Source of the DNA: Leptobrachium leishanense
Lineage: Eukaryota > Chordata > Amphibia > Anura > Megophryidae
DNA length: 64,000 nucleotides
Reading direction: 5' to 3'
Assembly (NCBI GenBank): GCA_009667805.1
Contig: CM019067.1
Span: 62,230,637-62,294,636, forward strand
The position numbers and the translations under genes were made by a program. The notes below the pieces were generated by a model that made no database searches, had not been told where the DNA came from, and saw nothing but the letters and a program-made list of their open reading frames with translations. Shown here in pieces: positions 11,094 to 22,023 of the stretch. Position 1 is the first letter of the stretch, and each line of letters starts with the position of its first letter.

Positions 11094-11510
11094 CTGCCCC
11101 AGCTCATGGATTTGCCCCAGCTCACTCATGGATTTGCCCCAGCACATGGATAATGCCCCAGCTCACACATGGGTTATTATGCCCCCACAGCTCACACATG
11201 AGTATGCCCCCCCAGCTCATGGATATGCCCCCACATGGATATTGCCTCCAGCTCATGGATATGCCCCCTCATGGATATGCCCCCTCATGGATATGCCCCC
11301 TCATGGATATGCCCCCTCATGGATATGCCCCCTCATGGATATTGCCTCCAGCTCATGGATATGCCCCCTCATGGATATTGCCTCCAGGTCATGGATATTG
11401 CCTCCAGGTCATGGATATTGCCTCCAGGTCATGGATATTGCCTCCAGGTCATGGATATGCCCCCTCATGGATATGCCCCATCATGGATACTGCCTCCAGC
11501 TCATGGATCG
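11094..11510. repeat. CATGGATAT minisatellite, two unit types
   Basis: Early units are degenerate (GCCCCAGCTCACACATGG). From 11255 a 16 bp unit (ATGGATATGCCCCCTC) and from 11375 a 20 bp unit (ATGGATATTGCCTCCAGGTC) are each repeated four or more times almost exactly, showing recent local amplification. Units contain no in-frame stop, which is why long reading frames cross them. Confidence 0.92.
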
Positions 11511-11520
11511 CCCCCCCCCC

Positions 11521-12001
11521 CGACGATACTTACCTTCCTGGGCGCCGCCGAGAATGTCTCCGCGCGCGCGCTCGTTGGAAGGACCCCAGCCGCGACCACG
11601 TGATCCCGGCTGGGGGCCTTCCAACGAGCGCGCGCGGGGAAACTTTCCCGGCGGCGCACAGGAAGGTAAGTATCGTCGCGGAGAGCAGCTGCAGGGCCTG
11701 TCTGAATGTTCTATCAGCATTCAGACAGGCCCTGCAGCTGCTCAGTGTGTTTATACTTACCTTCCTGGGCGACGCCGGGGAATGTCTCCGCGCGCTCGTT
11801 GGAAGGACCCCAGCCGGGATCACGTGGTCGCGACTGGGGTCCTTCCAACGAGCGCGCGCGTGAAGACATTCCCCGCGGCGCCCAGGAAGGTATGTATTGC
11901 GGAGAGTGCGGGGCCGGCTGTCCGAATGCCGATAGAGCATTCGGACAGCCGCCGCAGCCCCTCGGATGCCGGAAGCCGGCTCAATGCCGGCTTCCGGTAT
12001 C
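11521..12001. repeat. Five consecutive palindromes
   Basis: Hairpins at 11521-11678 (arms around ACCTTCCTG...CAGGAAGGT), 11683-11743 (perfect 26 bp arms), about 11752-11898, 11916-11950 and 11965-12001. The first and third are diverged copies of each other. GC content is high and CpG-dense. Confidence 0.9.
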
Positions 12002-12853
12002 GGAAAAAATATCGGGGGTACTGCACGAGTACCAAGTACTCCTGCAGTACCCAGTATCGGCCCCGATACCGATACTAGTATCGGTATCGGTGCAACCCTA
12101 GTTATGACTGACCTTTTTAGAAAAGGAGAAAAAAAAGCTATATAGTATCAGTTTTCTCTACGTCCGTGTAGCTTTTTCACGTCGATGCCATTTTGGAGTC
12201 CGTTGCCCGTGTGAAACGAGCTGTAAATCGCCCAGGTGTGAACGGGGCCTTAGTGGTTTCCCCAAAAAAAACAAAGCTAGGAAAAAAATTCCCAAATTTC
12301 AGTCAGTGATGGCACAGCGCGTGTGTCTAATTCTATAGATCTCGGAGAATTTAAAGTAGTCCCTGATCAGTTTTACAGTCCTTCCTGGTGGCATGCCACC
12401 AGAGTGAGCGACCGCTGAGAGCTGAAGACCTACCCTATATGAAGAGGCACTGGCTCTCTGGTCAGTCCGCCAACATTTCTGCAGAGGTACAATTAAGCAG
12501 CACTTTGCGATGACCCTCATCGTTGCCCACGAAGCAGGATAACGACTGGAGACAGAGCTGCGTAAATAGCAACTAGTGAAATCTCAAGGGATCTTTGACT
12601 TATTTATAAAGCGCCAGCATATTCCGCAGCGCTGTACAGTGGGCACAATATAGACAGGGTTACAATACATTGAACAACATTTGACAAACCAGTACAGGAG
12701 GAAACTAAGGCCCTATTCCCGTGGGAATTTACAATCTCTAGAAAGGTTTGAAACAGGAGGGGAGGGCTGCAAGGTAGGTGGGGAGGGCTGGTTGGGGCAG
12801 TGAGGTGTATTAGTGAGTCGGGTAATAGGCTTCCCTGAATAGGAATGTCTTAA

Positions 12854-13674
12854 CCTCCCTGGCGGTATTCCGGAGTGTGACTCAGGTTAAATTTCGCTGC
12901 CACACTCGGGCTGTATACTCACCGCATCCTTTGCTCCCTCGCAGTGTGATCGCGGCAGTTGGCGACTTTGCTTCCTGGTTCCGCTCCCTGCGAACCACGC
13001 GACACAGGGGGCGGGACCAGGTGGCAAATACAAACTGTAAAAAAAAATTACAGTAAAAAAAATATAACTTTGTGCAGTGGGTGCTAGGGATTCCTGTCCA
13101 GATGTGGACTGCCAATGAAATACAGGACACAGGGGGTACCAAAAAAATTTCGAGTATATATTTGAAGCAGCTTTACTGTAATAAAAGGCAAATAAAAATT
13201 ATTTTTATGTAATAAGGCTTTGCAATACAAGTTTCGCTGGTGCTTGGCCAGATCCAACTGTTGTTGCAAAACCTTATTACATTATAGAAATGATTTTTAT
13301 TTGCCTTTTATTACAGTAAAGCTGCTTCAAATACTCAAAATATTTTTGATACCCCCGGTGTCCTGTATTTCAATGGCAGTTCACATCTGCACAGGAATCC
13401 CAGCACCAGAGGAAAGAGGCAGGTTTTTGGTTTGATTTTATATTATTGAATATAATTTATTTCCATTATTTTGGATAATTCTTTTTGGGATAATAAATTA
13501 TTTCGTGTTTCAAACCTTCTCTGACTCGGTTTACTAGACTCTTGCTTGTATGGATTTCAGTGAGTTATTCCTACAGAATACAGGCTTACTATATAAAACA
13601 CCACGTTTCCTTTCCAAAAAAATTGAAACGCCTTTTAGACACTAAATTTTGAAAAAATTAGACCTCCAGGGAGG
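12854..13674. mobile_element. TTAA-flanked element (CCTCCCTGGCGG family)
   Basis: Flanked by TTAA at 12850-12853 and 13675-13678. Ends CCTCCCTGGCGG and the complement of CTCCAGGGAGG form a short inverted repeat. 821 bp, no transposase. The TTAA site points to piggyBac-like (or Kolobok) mobilisation. Removing it rejoins the surrounding older repeat smoothly. Confidence 0.85.
13079..13408. repeat. Long internal hairpin inside the TTAA element
   Basis: Left arm (from GGTGCTAGGGATTCCTGTCC, through AAAGGCAAATAAAAAT) and right arm (through ATTTTTATTTGCCTTT to GGAATCCCAGCACC) are about 130 bp each, roughly 85-90 percent alike by eye, with a loop of about 55 bp. Confidence 0.85.
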
Positions 13675-14520
13675 TTAAGGGAGTGTTTGAAGAAAGGGAA
13701 ACTAGGGGAAAGTCTGACCAATGCGAGGGAGAGCGTTCAAGAGGATGGGGGCTGCGCGTGCGAAATCCTGCAGTCTATCATGGGAAGAGGTGAAGCTGGG
13801 AGAAGCTAGGCGCAGGTCCCTGTTTATTTGGTGATTAGTGAGGACAGGTAGTGGGGAGCTGACTTAGTGACAGCTTTGTAGGTCAGGATAAGGATTTTGA
13901 GTTTAATTTCTGCAGTGGATGTTGATGGCCAACGCTGGGGAAGTGAATCTGGTTGCTACAGGTTCACTTGAAGTAGGTCTGAAAGTGAGGACGTGCTTCC
14001 AAAAGTCTTTGTGCATGAAGAATGTTTTTATTTTCCTCTCCTCATGTTGCTGGGTTGAAATCTCCTGATAGCAGTGGAGCTTTGTGTATCACGCTTATCA
14101 TGCCAACCGGTATAGAGCCGGTCTGTCTATCTTTTCATGGAGGTTTGATGTGAAATTTCTCTGGTTTTATTCCCTGTACCCGCCCGGCTCTGCAAAATGC
14201 CTTTGTAATCTTATTAAACAGTTTCCAGCTTGACATTTTGGCATGGCAGCAGTCATGGTGTTTATTTAATACTCTGTGATGACAGGAAATAAGTTTTATG
14301 TTGCGCTATTTGCATACCTGTTCTCATTCCAGACAGGCAAGTTTATTTTAATCCCATGTAAAATTCTATTTAACTCTTGGTCTCTCTGGTTTAATACAGA
14401 ACGCATTCTTTTCCTTTTTATCCTGCGTGCGTTTACACTTGCTCTGGAGTGAGGAGGAATTCATTGAAAAACTGCATCTGTTTAAAAACCTCAGTTACCA
14501 TAAAATGGTAAACTAGAATG

Positions 14521-14571
14521 TGGCGCCCGTCCGGGCATCCAGCGCCCGTCCGGGCATCCAGCGCCCCTGGC
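14521..14571. repeat. Short tandem repeat, GCGCCCGTCCGGGCATCCA
   Basis: Two and a half units, each 21 bp or slightly less, with an internal CCCGTCCGGG palindrome. GC-rich island in AT-rich intron. Confidence 0.8.
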
Positions 14572-15070
14572 TCCTTCTTGGTATTATTGTTCAAATATTT
14601 ATTTAAAAGAGCTTTGACTCCTCCAAATAGAACATGTAGTTTATTGAGGCTTATGTGTTCTTACTGGCTTAGAAGTTTGCTTCTATAAATTGGTGAAGCC
14701 CTGTAATAGACATTCTAATTTATATTTTTTTTAATTATAAAATAATTCATAGACCCCCCCCCCCCCCCCCATTTTGGCTTCCAGTTAGTCTGGCTTGAAT
14801 TTTCAGTTACATAATTTAAAATGTGATCTTCCTGTGTTTTTAGATTCTTAACAGACCCTTGATACAATGTGTGGAATAATATCCTACTGTTGTGATATGA
14901 CTGCCTTGTCTCGTAGGTTTGCAGTTGTCGAACCAGTCGTTTACCTGCACATACAAGATCTCCTTCTATCCAAGTGTTACTGGATCATGCTGCTGTTGTA
15001 AAGGTTACATGTATACAAATAGAAGAAAGTGTTGGTGACTGGACAAGAAAAAATCGAACAAAACCTTTTT

Positions 15071-15400
15071 AGGCAAGGGGTCAGCAACAGTGGCCCACTA
15101 CATTTTCTTGAGGCTCATGTAACCTAATGAGCAGCAGAGCATCATGGGAGACGTAGTTGCAAAGCATCGTGAGGGCTAAATTTGCTAATCCATGTTTTAA
15201 GTTCAAATTCCACAGAGCAGGTAATACTGCCACACAAATGGATACATTAATGTGCAAGCGGTTGTCCATTAGCGCAGGGGTCGTCAACATGGATACTACA
15301 GATGTTTTGAAACTACATATCCCATGATTCGCAGGTACTCATAGTTTAGTCATAATTTGAAAATGTAGTTCCACAATCTCAGGAAGGCCACTGTTGCCTA
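15071..15400. mobile_element. AGCAAC-type MITE pair
   Basis: Outer ends GGGGTCAGCAACAGTGGCC and the complement GGCCACTGTTGCC. The inside includes CATCATGGGAGACGTAGTTGC and a second start GGGGTCGTCAACATG at 15277. It belongs to a common family with further copies at 24822-24938, 36363-36643 and 40954-41062, whose core reads GTTTTGGAACTACA. Confidence 0.6.
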
Positions 15401-15595
15401 CATATCCGTTTAGGGGCTTATTATCAATGGCTCAATTGTGACCAAGCCGCCGCTGTATTAGTGGCTGATTCGGCATGTTTGAGAGCTGCTGTTTTACACA
15501 GGGAGTAAGCGCTGCTTCAGGTATCGACTCTTGGCGTTCATAGGACTCTATGGAGTGAAGCGTGGGGTCCTGCTGGGTCTGTGGAAGAACACGAT

Positions 15596-15770
15596 CAGGG
15601 TTATTCAGAGAGGAGAAAAGCAGAATGGCTGGAGAAGTGAAAATTCTATATCAAAATAGCCGATTTGGAAAGTGAGATAAATGGGAGCATTTTTCTGGTT
15701 TGGAAATTTTGACCTAGAATTATCACTTCTCCTGCCATTCTCCTGGTTTTCACCTCTCTGACTAACCCTG
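15596..15770. mobile_element. CAGGGTTATTCAGAG MITE, short form
   Basis: 175 bp palindromic element with ends CAGGGTTATTCAGAGAGG and the complement of CTCTCTGACTAACCCTG. Flanking trinucleotides are GAT and TAT (one mismatch from a 3 bp duplication). Compare the clean copy at 36433-36602. Confidence 0.75.
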
Positions 15771-15802
15771 TATGTGTATGACCTGCACCTGTTCATCCTT
15801 AA

Positions 15803-16183
15803 AGTGACATTAAACACTCAATTTTTTTTAACATAAACCAATACTGTAATGTGTGCCTTACTGTAATCCATGTTTGTTTTCCTTCGCTTTGCTGCTCTTC
15901 CTTTTAAATCCGTATCTCTTCTCATACTGGGGGAGAACTTCCTTTTGCAGCTGGCTGTCACTTCCTGTAATACCGGCTCAGGTTGCAAACCTATACACAG
16001 ACACCATGTATCCATTCCAGAGACAAGGCAGTCTAATGAAACAGGAAGCTCTCCCCTAGCATGAGAAGAGATAAGGATTTAAAAGGAAGAGCAGCAAAGA
16101 GAAGGAAAACTACCATGGATTACAGTAAGGCACACATTACAGTATTGGTTATGTTAAAAAAAATCTGAGGGTTTAATGTCACT
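15803..16183. mobile_element. TTAA-flanked palindromic MITE
   Basis: TTAA at 15799-15802 and 16184-16187. Terminal repeats AGTGACATTAAACACTCA and the near complement of GAGGGTTTAATGTCACT. Almost the whole element folds back on itself (CTTCGCTTTGCTGCTCTTCC against GGAAGAGCAGCAAAGAGAAG). Confidence 0.85.
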
Positions 16184-17464
16184 TTAAACCCGACATTCCT
16201 TTTGCCTTTGTGGGGGAGTGAAACGCGTAGGCTGTTTTTTCTTTCATTATTTCATATTTCAGAAAAAATTCCTTATTTTAGAGAAACCATTAACTAACGG
16301 CGTCTCTGCGTGGAAATAAAGTCTCGGCCTATTTATAACCTGTGTAATTGCACTCCTGAACATTTGCTACATATGGGGCATTCGGTGAATTATTGACACG
16401 CAACGCGTAAAGACAGTTTCCAGCATTTGCTAACCTGTTAGCCCTATTGTTGAAATCCAAGCGGCACATTGATAAGGCGTCTCCAGACACAGATCAGCCT
16501 GCATATTTCATGCGCCCGTGTCTCGTCTTTGTCTTACAAACGACTAGCGTGTCATTTTCATTGGGAACTTGTTTAATTTCTATATAATAGCATGGCTAAA
16601 GAGCAGTAGCGGTTTGACTAGTCAGGCTGAAAAGCTGTCACCTTAAACAGACCTGCAGCATTAGAAGTTTCTTTGGGGGGGGGGGGGGTCGCTCTACCCT
16701 CCAATATTTTTATAACTATTTATTATAGTAATTTATTATTCTGACACCAGCTATCTTTTAACATAAAAAAAGTGTTTTTCCATGCCTGTAGATAGCTCCT
16801 GGTCCCCTTTATGTTGGTAGTTTCGGCACACTGTGCTGTGGCTGGTTGTGTTGTGATTGACGTGATGGGAACAGGCAGCACAGAGTTGTGATAGAGAGCT
16901 GCACTTCTCATAACTGGCCGAAGCACAGCTCCATATGGGTCAGCTGCTTGCTGTCAGCTTGGATTCAAAGAGCAGGGTTTCCAAGAAATTGGCTCCTTGG
17001 TTAATCCCTTCACAACCGAAAGCGTAAAATTGTTTTTAATGTGGAAAAAAATTAAACCTGGTAAAATCCCTAAATTGTGAGGATTTTTTTTTCTCCCCAA
17101 ATCAGGTACAGAAAATACAAATTATACACATCAGGGCAAATTGAGGCTTTCTTCATAATTACATGTAATTTGTGTGAGCGTGTAATGACACCTATTCCAA
17201 CCTAGCAGGTGCGGGGAAGCTGGGAAAGGTCATAAGGTGCTGGTAGCCCTTACTGGTGCTGTACTGCAAGCAAACCACCCCCCCCCCCCAACACCAAGGT
17301 CTCTGACCAGCTGTATCTCTCATGCGACTTTGGAATTCCTCATTCTCTGTCTAGCTGCTAATTAACGATTCCAATAATTGGATAATGCGGTAATTTATGG
17401 TGTGGAACTGACGTCAAGCTGCAAGGAAAGTTTGCAGCCCGTCTAGCATGGCTGCTTGAGTCGT

Positions 17465-18258
17465 TGGTGTGCATGGACACAAAGAGTGCACATACATTTT
17501 ATTTCATGTCATGTGACTGCTTTCCAACGAATAACTACGGGTTTTGCTTAAAGCCTGTCAAATTTTATGTTAATATTGAAATGTATGGTCGGCCATCCAG
17601 CCCAGTGCTGCCTTCAAGGATCTGTATGGGGGGGGGGGGGTGGCATTTGCACGAGTAGTACTACTCATGCAAATGCTGGTATCGACACTAGGGCTGCACG
17701 ATACTAGTATCTGTGCCGATATTGCCGTTTGCATGAGTACTTGTTACTCGTGCAAACGGCCCGATACATCCTGCCGATACCGGAAGCTGGCGCTGGGCCT
17801 GCTTGCCGGTATCCGCAGGGCTGGGGAAGCTGGCCGTGCGCATGAAAAGCACACGGCCAGCTTTCCCCTCAGGCGTGCCGTATACTCACCCAGCCTGAAG
17901 GTCCGGTCGCATGGCAGTGATGCGATCACGTGGCCGCAGGGCTCTCCTGTGACGCTGCCTCTCGGCTGGAGGCAGAGTCACAGATGCGCCCGGCGGCCAC
18001 ATGATCGCATCACTGCCAAGCGACCGGACCTTCAGGATGGGGGAGGTATACGGCACACCGGAGGGGAAAAAGCACGCGGCCAGCTTCCCCAGTGTTCGAG
18101 CTGGGGGATAGAGAGAGATATATATATCTCTGGGGGCATTTTTATGAGGTCTGTTCTTATTGAAAAGTGTTCATGACATCACAAAGTATGGGTACTCTGT
18201 TTTAAAGTGGTATCGGTGCATCCCTAATCGACACAGATACTAGTATGGGTGCATCCAT
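17465..18258. mobile_element. Older hAT-type element, interrupted by a relative
   Basis: The right end GATACTAGTATGGGTGCATCC lies just outside the inner element's TSD. Left part includes the TTATTTCATGTCATGTGAC block also seen at 10995 and 26830. The left tip is eroded, so the start is approximate. Confidence 0.55.
17689..18226. mobile_element. hAT-type element with 8 bp TSD, nested
   Basis: Ends TAGGGCTGCACGATACTAG and TATCGGTGCATCCCTA, exact 8 bp duplication ATCGACAC (17681-17688, 18227-18234). The interior is a GC-rich palindrome (arms at about 17795-17935 and 17995-18110). It inserted into an older member of a related family. Confidence 0.92.
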
Positions 18259-19649
18259 AGTGGCATACTCCCTCCGGTCGCAATTTATCCTCCGGTAAGC
18301 CTTTTATAGAATGTTTTATAACCCATTTGCCTCTGCTCTCTTTAGAGCCTATAATAAAGGTTCTATTGGCTTGAAAATATACCAAAAGTATCTTCAAACG
18401 AATTTCTAGTTGAAGGGTCATTACCACTTGCACAAAAAAAAAAATCTAGTCTATGCATTACAAATAAAACACATGCTGTTTGTTTTTTTTTTTTTCTTCT
18501 TTTTACATGCAATAAAGGACAAAGTTAGGTTTTTCACCTCCTGATTCCATTTTGTGGAATTTCCCCCCCCACCCCCATGCGACATAAGTAAAAGTTTCAG
18601 ATTTTATTATACTGCTGTGGTTTAGCTTATCCAGTATTTAACAGTAAGGGGGTTGAATGTTTCGATGAGGCTTTTCTGATGTCCAAGCTACCAGAGATGA
18701 GAGCTGGCAGCTGAGTAAGGCATTGGGTTTAAGACCTCTAATCTACCCCCTACCAATGTCCTTTGAATACATCCCACACTATACAATGATGTGAGTCAGT
18801 GGCCGATCCAGACTCCATCTATATGGCCAAAACCACCTGGTGAGAAGCAAGTAATTGGTTGTGTGTGTGCGCACAGTTTACAACACAAAAGATAACACCG
18901 TGACCCATAGTATCTAATCTTTTCTTACGTGTGGTTTGGTTTTATGTTGCAATTAACTAAACCTACAAGAAGGACATTCCATTTTTTTATTTTTTGGTGG
19001 TAGTGGCCCTTTTAAGGGACGCTTTCATTCAGATTTTCTATGCCATCTGCGTTACTGGATGCTATGTAAGCGCTTGGCAGTGTTATCGTTCAATTAAATT
19101 TCAGTGCCTGATAGTTGAAGCTGCTGGAACATGCAACAAATGCCATTTTTACGCAAAGCACTCATTCTTTAGTGTAAAAGTGGGTATACTTTTCATTCTG
19201 ATGGTTTTACATGTGCAGGACTATATAAATATATATATTTATTTTTTTTGCTGCCCTTTCTGTTCCTGTGAAGCCTTTTGTGAAATGAAAGGATGCAAAG
19301 ACATGCAGCCTGTATAATCCATGGCAATACAATCACATTACGAACTATGGGTTTAACTGGTGTGCAGCACAGCATTGATGTGAGCTAGGACTGTAAAGAT
19401 AGGCCATTTAGCCCAGTGTGTTTACTCCCTCTGGTTGGGGGGGGGGGATCAAGGACTCTGGATTTGTTAATTGACTGACACTGCGTTGGCAGAGCCAACA
19501 GGTTCGTTGAGGCACGTGCTAGACCTGTCCGTTCTGCTAATGCTGGTACAGAGCGTCAATTAACAAAGTGTAAATGTTTGAGCCCTGTGAGGGGATCCAC
19601 TGTAGAGCAGGCCACGTTTGCTGTTTTTAAAATGGTATGAAATGCTTAA

Positions 19650-19992
19650 GGCTGACCGTCCACTGGCAGCGTAGTCAGGCGACTGACTTAACACCAGGGA
19701 CAGCAACGCTGAATGCAGCTGGCTCGCAAAGAAAAAAAATGGATGAATGGAAACGAAAATCTTTTTTTACATTTGAATCCTATGGGCTTTGCGCACCGCG
19801 GTTTAACTATACAATGCATTTTTCTTCCATGTAAACTTGTACCAGATCGTCTGCTAAATCCCATGAAAATCGGAAAGGATCGCAAATCTGTTGTCTGACA
19901 TCACCCAGATGCAGTGGAAGAGGGCTGATTCACCTGCATGTTGTAGGAGCAGTCCGATATCGCACAAATACAGCGCCAGTGGACGGCCAGCC
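19650..19992. mobile_element. Harbinger-like MITE (GGCTGACCGTCCACTGGC family)
   Basis: Ends GGCTGACCGTCCACTGGCAG and the complement of GCCAGTGGACGGCCAGCC, flanked by TAA on both sides. It is related to 33385-34141. Confidence 0.75.
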
Positions 19993-20240
19993 TAAAGCGT
20001 GAGCACTTGATGGTGCAAAAATTTAATTCAAATATGATCTGTTGTGAATTCCAACCATGAAACCATTTAATAAAGGTGTATTACAAAGCGGTGACAGATC
20101 GCTCTGGCTTGTTCACAATTTGTGTATCTCACACACACTCTTGCTTTTTTCCCACTTATTCTGTTGCCTGTTCACAGCCCTCACAAACTTGCTCAGTCTT
20201 GGCTTGAGCCAGCCTTGCCTTTACTCTCTTGGATACTTAA

Positions 20241-20515
20241 GGCCCCGTTCACACTGTACGATTTTCAGATTCGCGACATGATGCGATAATGTCGCGCGAC
20301 ATCACTGTTTTGTGCGATTTTTGCAAAGCCCCACCAATACAAATCGCAAAATCGCAGATGGCAAATCGCAAAAAAAGGGTCATGTACCTGCGACCATGCT
20401 TCTGTGACGTCACGCGGCAAGATGTGAACAGCTCCATTTGAAATTCATTGGAGAAGCTACACAGTGCGACGTCGCGGCAAAATCCGCGCGATAAATTGCA
20501 CAGTGTGAACAGGAC
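20241..20515. mobile_element. Harbinger-like MITE, complete copy at palindrome edge
   Basis: Ends GGCCCCGTTCACACTGTACG and the complement of GCACAGTGTGAACAGGACC, flanked by TAA. Its right 112 bp belong to the left arm of the large inverted duplication; the opposite arm has only that fragment. Confidence 0.8.
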
Positions 20516-21275
20516 CTAAAGGGGGTTTGTGACAGAGTGCTTGGTTTGGGTAACAGAATTTCTGGGAGAGTAATTGAGGGAAAATCTTGGGACCCAGTGT
20601 CCTGCAAGGATTCTCCTCTCTCAAACGAGTTGCCAATTAACTAAGCAGCTTGTAAATTTACAGGCAGCTGACTCCTGGATAGAAATGTTTTTTAATCAAA
20701 GCAATGCTGTGATCTAATTGTCTTTATTAGCTTATGTTACCTAGTTATTCAGGATCATTATGTTTAAGTGCTCTTTCTGAGCTAGGATTTTATTTTGTAG
20801 TTTTTGGTTAATCACCTGCAATATTGATTCAAACCAACTGGTGTTTGTTTTATGCTGTTTCAAGTCTGCAGCTGTTTTTAGAGCAGGGTTTCCCAAACCT
20901 GTCCTCAGGAACCCCAACAGGTCAGGTTTTAAGGATCACCTTGAGGGAAATGCAGCCTGAATCCTGCAATCACTGAGCAGCAAATCATATCACCTGTGCT
21001 GTGCTTCACATACCTGGGAAAACCTGAGCAGGTGGAGGGTCTTGGACAGGTTTGGATGGAACGGAGTATCCCGAGTGGTTCCTGTATCACAGGTTATTTA
21101 AAAATCATTGAAGTTGCGGTGCGCTTTGACGAAACCACAGTGAATTCACTGTAGGGTCACCTTAGTGGGGTGAAAATGGAGTCGCCGAAGCCTCACGAAA
21201 AAGATGGTGACTGTTGCTGAAGAGCAGAGAATTGGTCTTGGCAAAATACACCTAACTGCACAAATAAAACACATA
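20404..21275. repeat. Left arm of a large inverted duplication
   Basis: 872 bp, reverse-complementary to 22024-22895. Matched positions sum to 43299 at each point I checked (for example CCTGCAAGGA at 20601-20610 against 22689-22698), so there is no net indel. I see only scattered substitutions, about 98 percent identity by eye. It contains part of one MITE, unique sequence, and a TCCTCAGGAACCCC-type MITE. Confidence 0.95.
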
Positions 21276-21304
21276 ACTCTTCTTTTCTCCTAATGGGTGT
21301 TTAA

Positions 21305-21994
21305 CACCTTCACTGCTGACGTGTGGGACATGTCCTCAGTTACTCCCTCTGTATGCTGAGGACGTGTCCCACACGTCATCAGCTTTGCAGGACCCCCGGC
21401 GGAGATGCCTCTCCGGGGTCCCGCGACGGTCTGACTTCAGCGTCCTCAGACGCTGAAGTTAAGACCCTGCCGACGTCAATGACGTCATCACGCCATGTGC
21501 GATGACGTCATTTCCAGACGACCCCCCCCCCCTGGCAATGCCGGAGATCGCGTGCGGGGTGTCGGATCCCTCTCACTCGGGAGGTCCCACAAAGAAAAGT
21601 CAGGCACCGCTTGAAAGGGGAGAGTCTCCCCTTTTTAAGCGGTGCCTGGCTTTAACCCCTTAGGCACCGGGTCGCACTTCAGCGCAGAAGTGCGGCCTAG
21701 CTCTGGTGGGGGCTGCCATCTTGGATGGCAGCTCCACCCCTGGGTTCTCCCTCGTTGCCTGACGTCGTCATGCATAGCGTGATGTCAAATAGCCGGGGAA
21801 CCCCTAGCTGCCCTGGGATTTCCCAAGGAAATCCCCTGGTGGGGAGAGGGGGGGGTTTGTTTGAACCCCGCTATCTCCAGAACCGTGGCCGCTAGGGGGT
21901 CATGGAGGGTGTCATTCGAAAGGCCTGAGCATGGCCTTTCAAATGATACCCAACATGACCTGAGGACATGTCCCACACGTCAGCAGTGAAGGTG
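21305..21994. mobile_element. TTAA-flanked element in the palindrome centre
   Basis: TTAA at 21301-21304 and 21995-21998. Long terminal repeats begin CACCTTCACTGCTGACGTGT and extend about 35 bp through GGGACATGTCCTCAG. The interior is CpG-rich with GACGTCAT-type motifs and no transposase. A 27-30 bp direct repeat (CTCTTCTTTTCTCCTAATGG core) flanks it at 21275-21302 and 21997-22024. Confidence 0.85.
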
Positions 21995-22023
21995 TTAACT
22001 CTTCTTTTCTCCTAATGGGTGTT

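Larger units (their letters stand above)
10907..12100. mobile_element. hAT-type element, 1194 bp, with hairpin chain
   Basis: Ends TAGGGATGCACCGATACCA and TATCGGTGCAACCCTA, flanked by the exact 8 bp duplication GTTATGAC (10899-10906, 12101-12108). Subterminal CCGATAC/GTATCGG direct and inverted motifs may be transposase-binding repeats. The interior has no transposase: it holds a minisatellite (11094-11510) and then five palindromes in a row. The long reading frames across it are by-products of the repeats. Confidence 0.93.
12590..13950. repeat. Interspersed repeat (LINE-tail-like) split by an insertion
   Basis: It starts TTTATAAAGCGCCAGCATAT...GCTGTACAGTGGG, resembles in style the small GCTATATAAATAAA tails at 30160 and 54620 in opposite orientation, and continues after 13679 with GGGAGTGTTTGAAGAAAGGG. 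It has no reading frame. Class is not certain; I infer a LINE 3' end on the minus strand. The piece 12854-13674 is a later insertion. Confidence 0.55.

Noticed and set aside
10912..12078. 388-residue plus-strand reading frame
   Set aside because: It runs across a minisatellite and palindromes inside a hAT-type element with exact 8 bp duplications. Overlapping frames of similar length exist in other phases, and residues such as repeated HGYAPSW simply translate the repeat.
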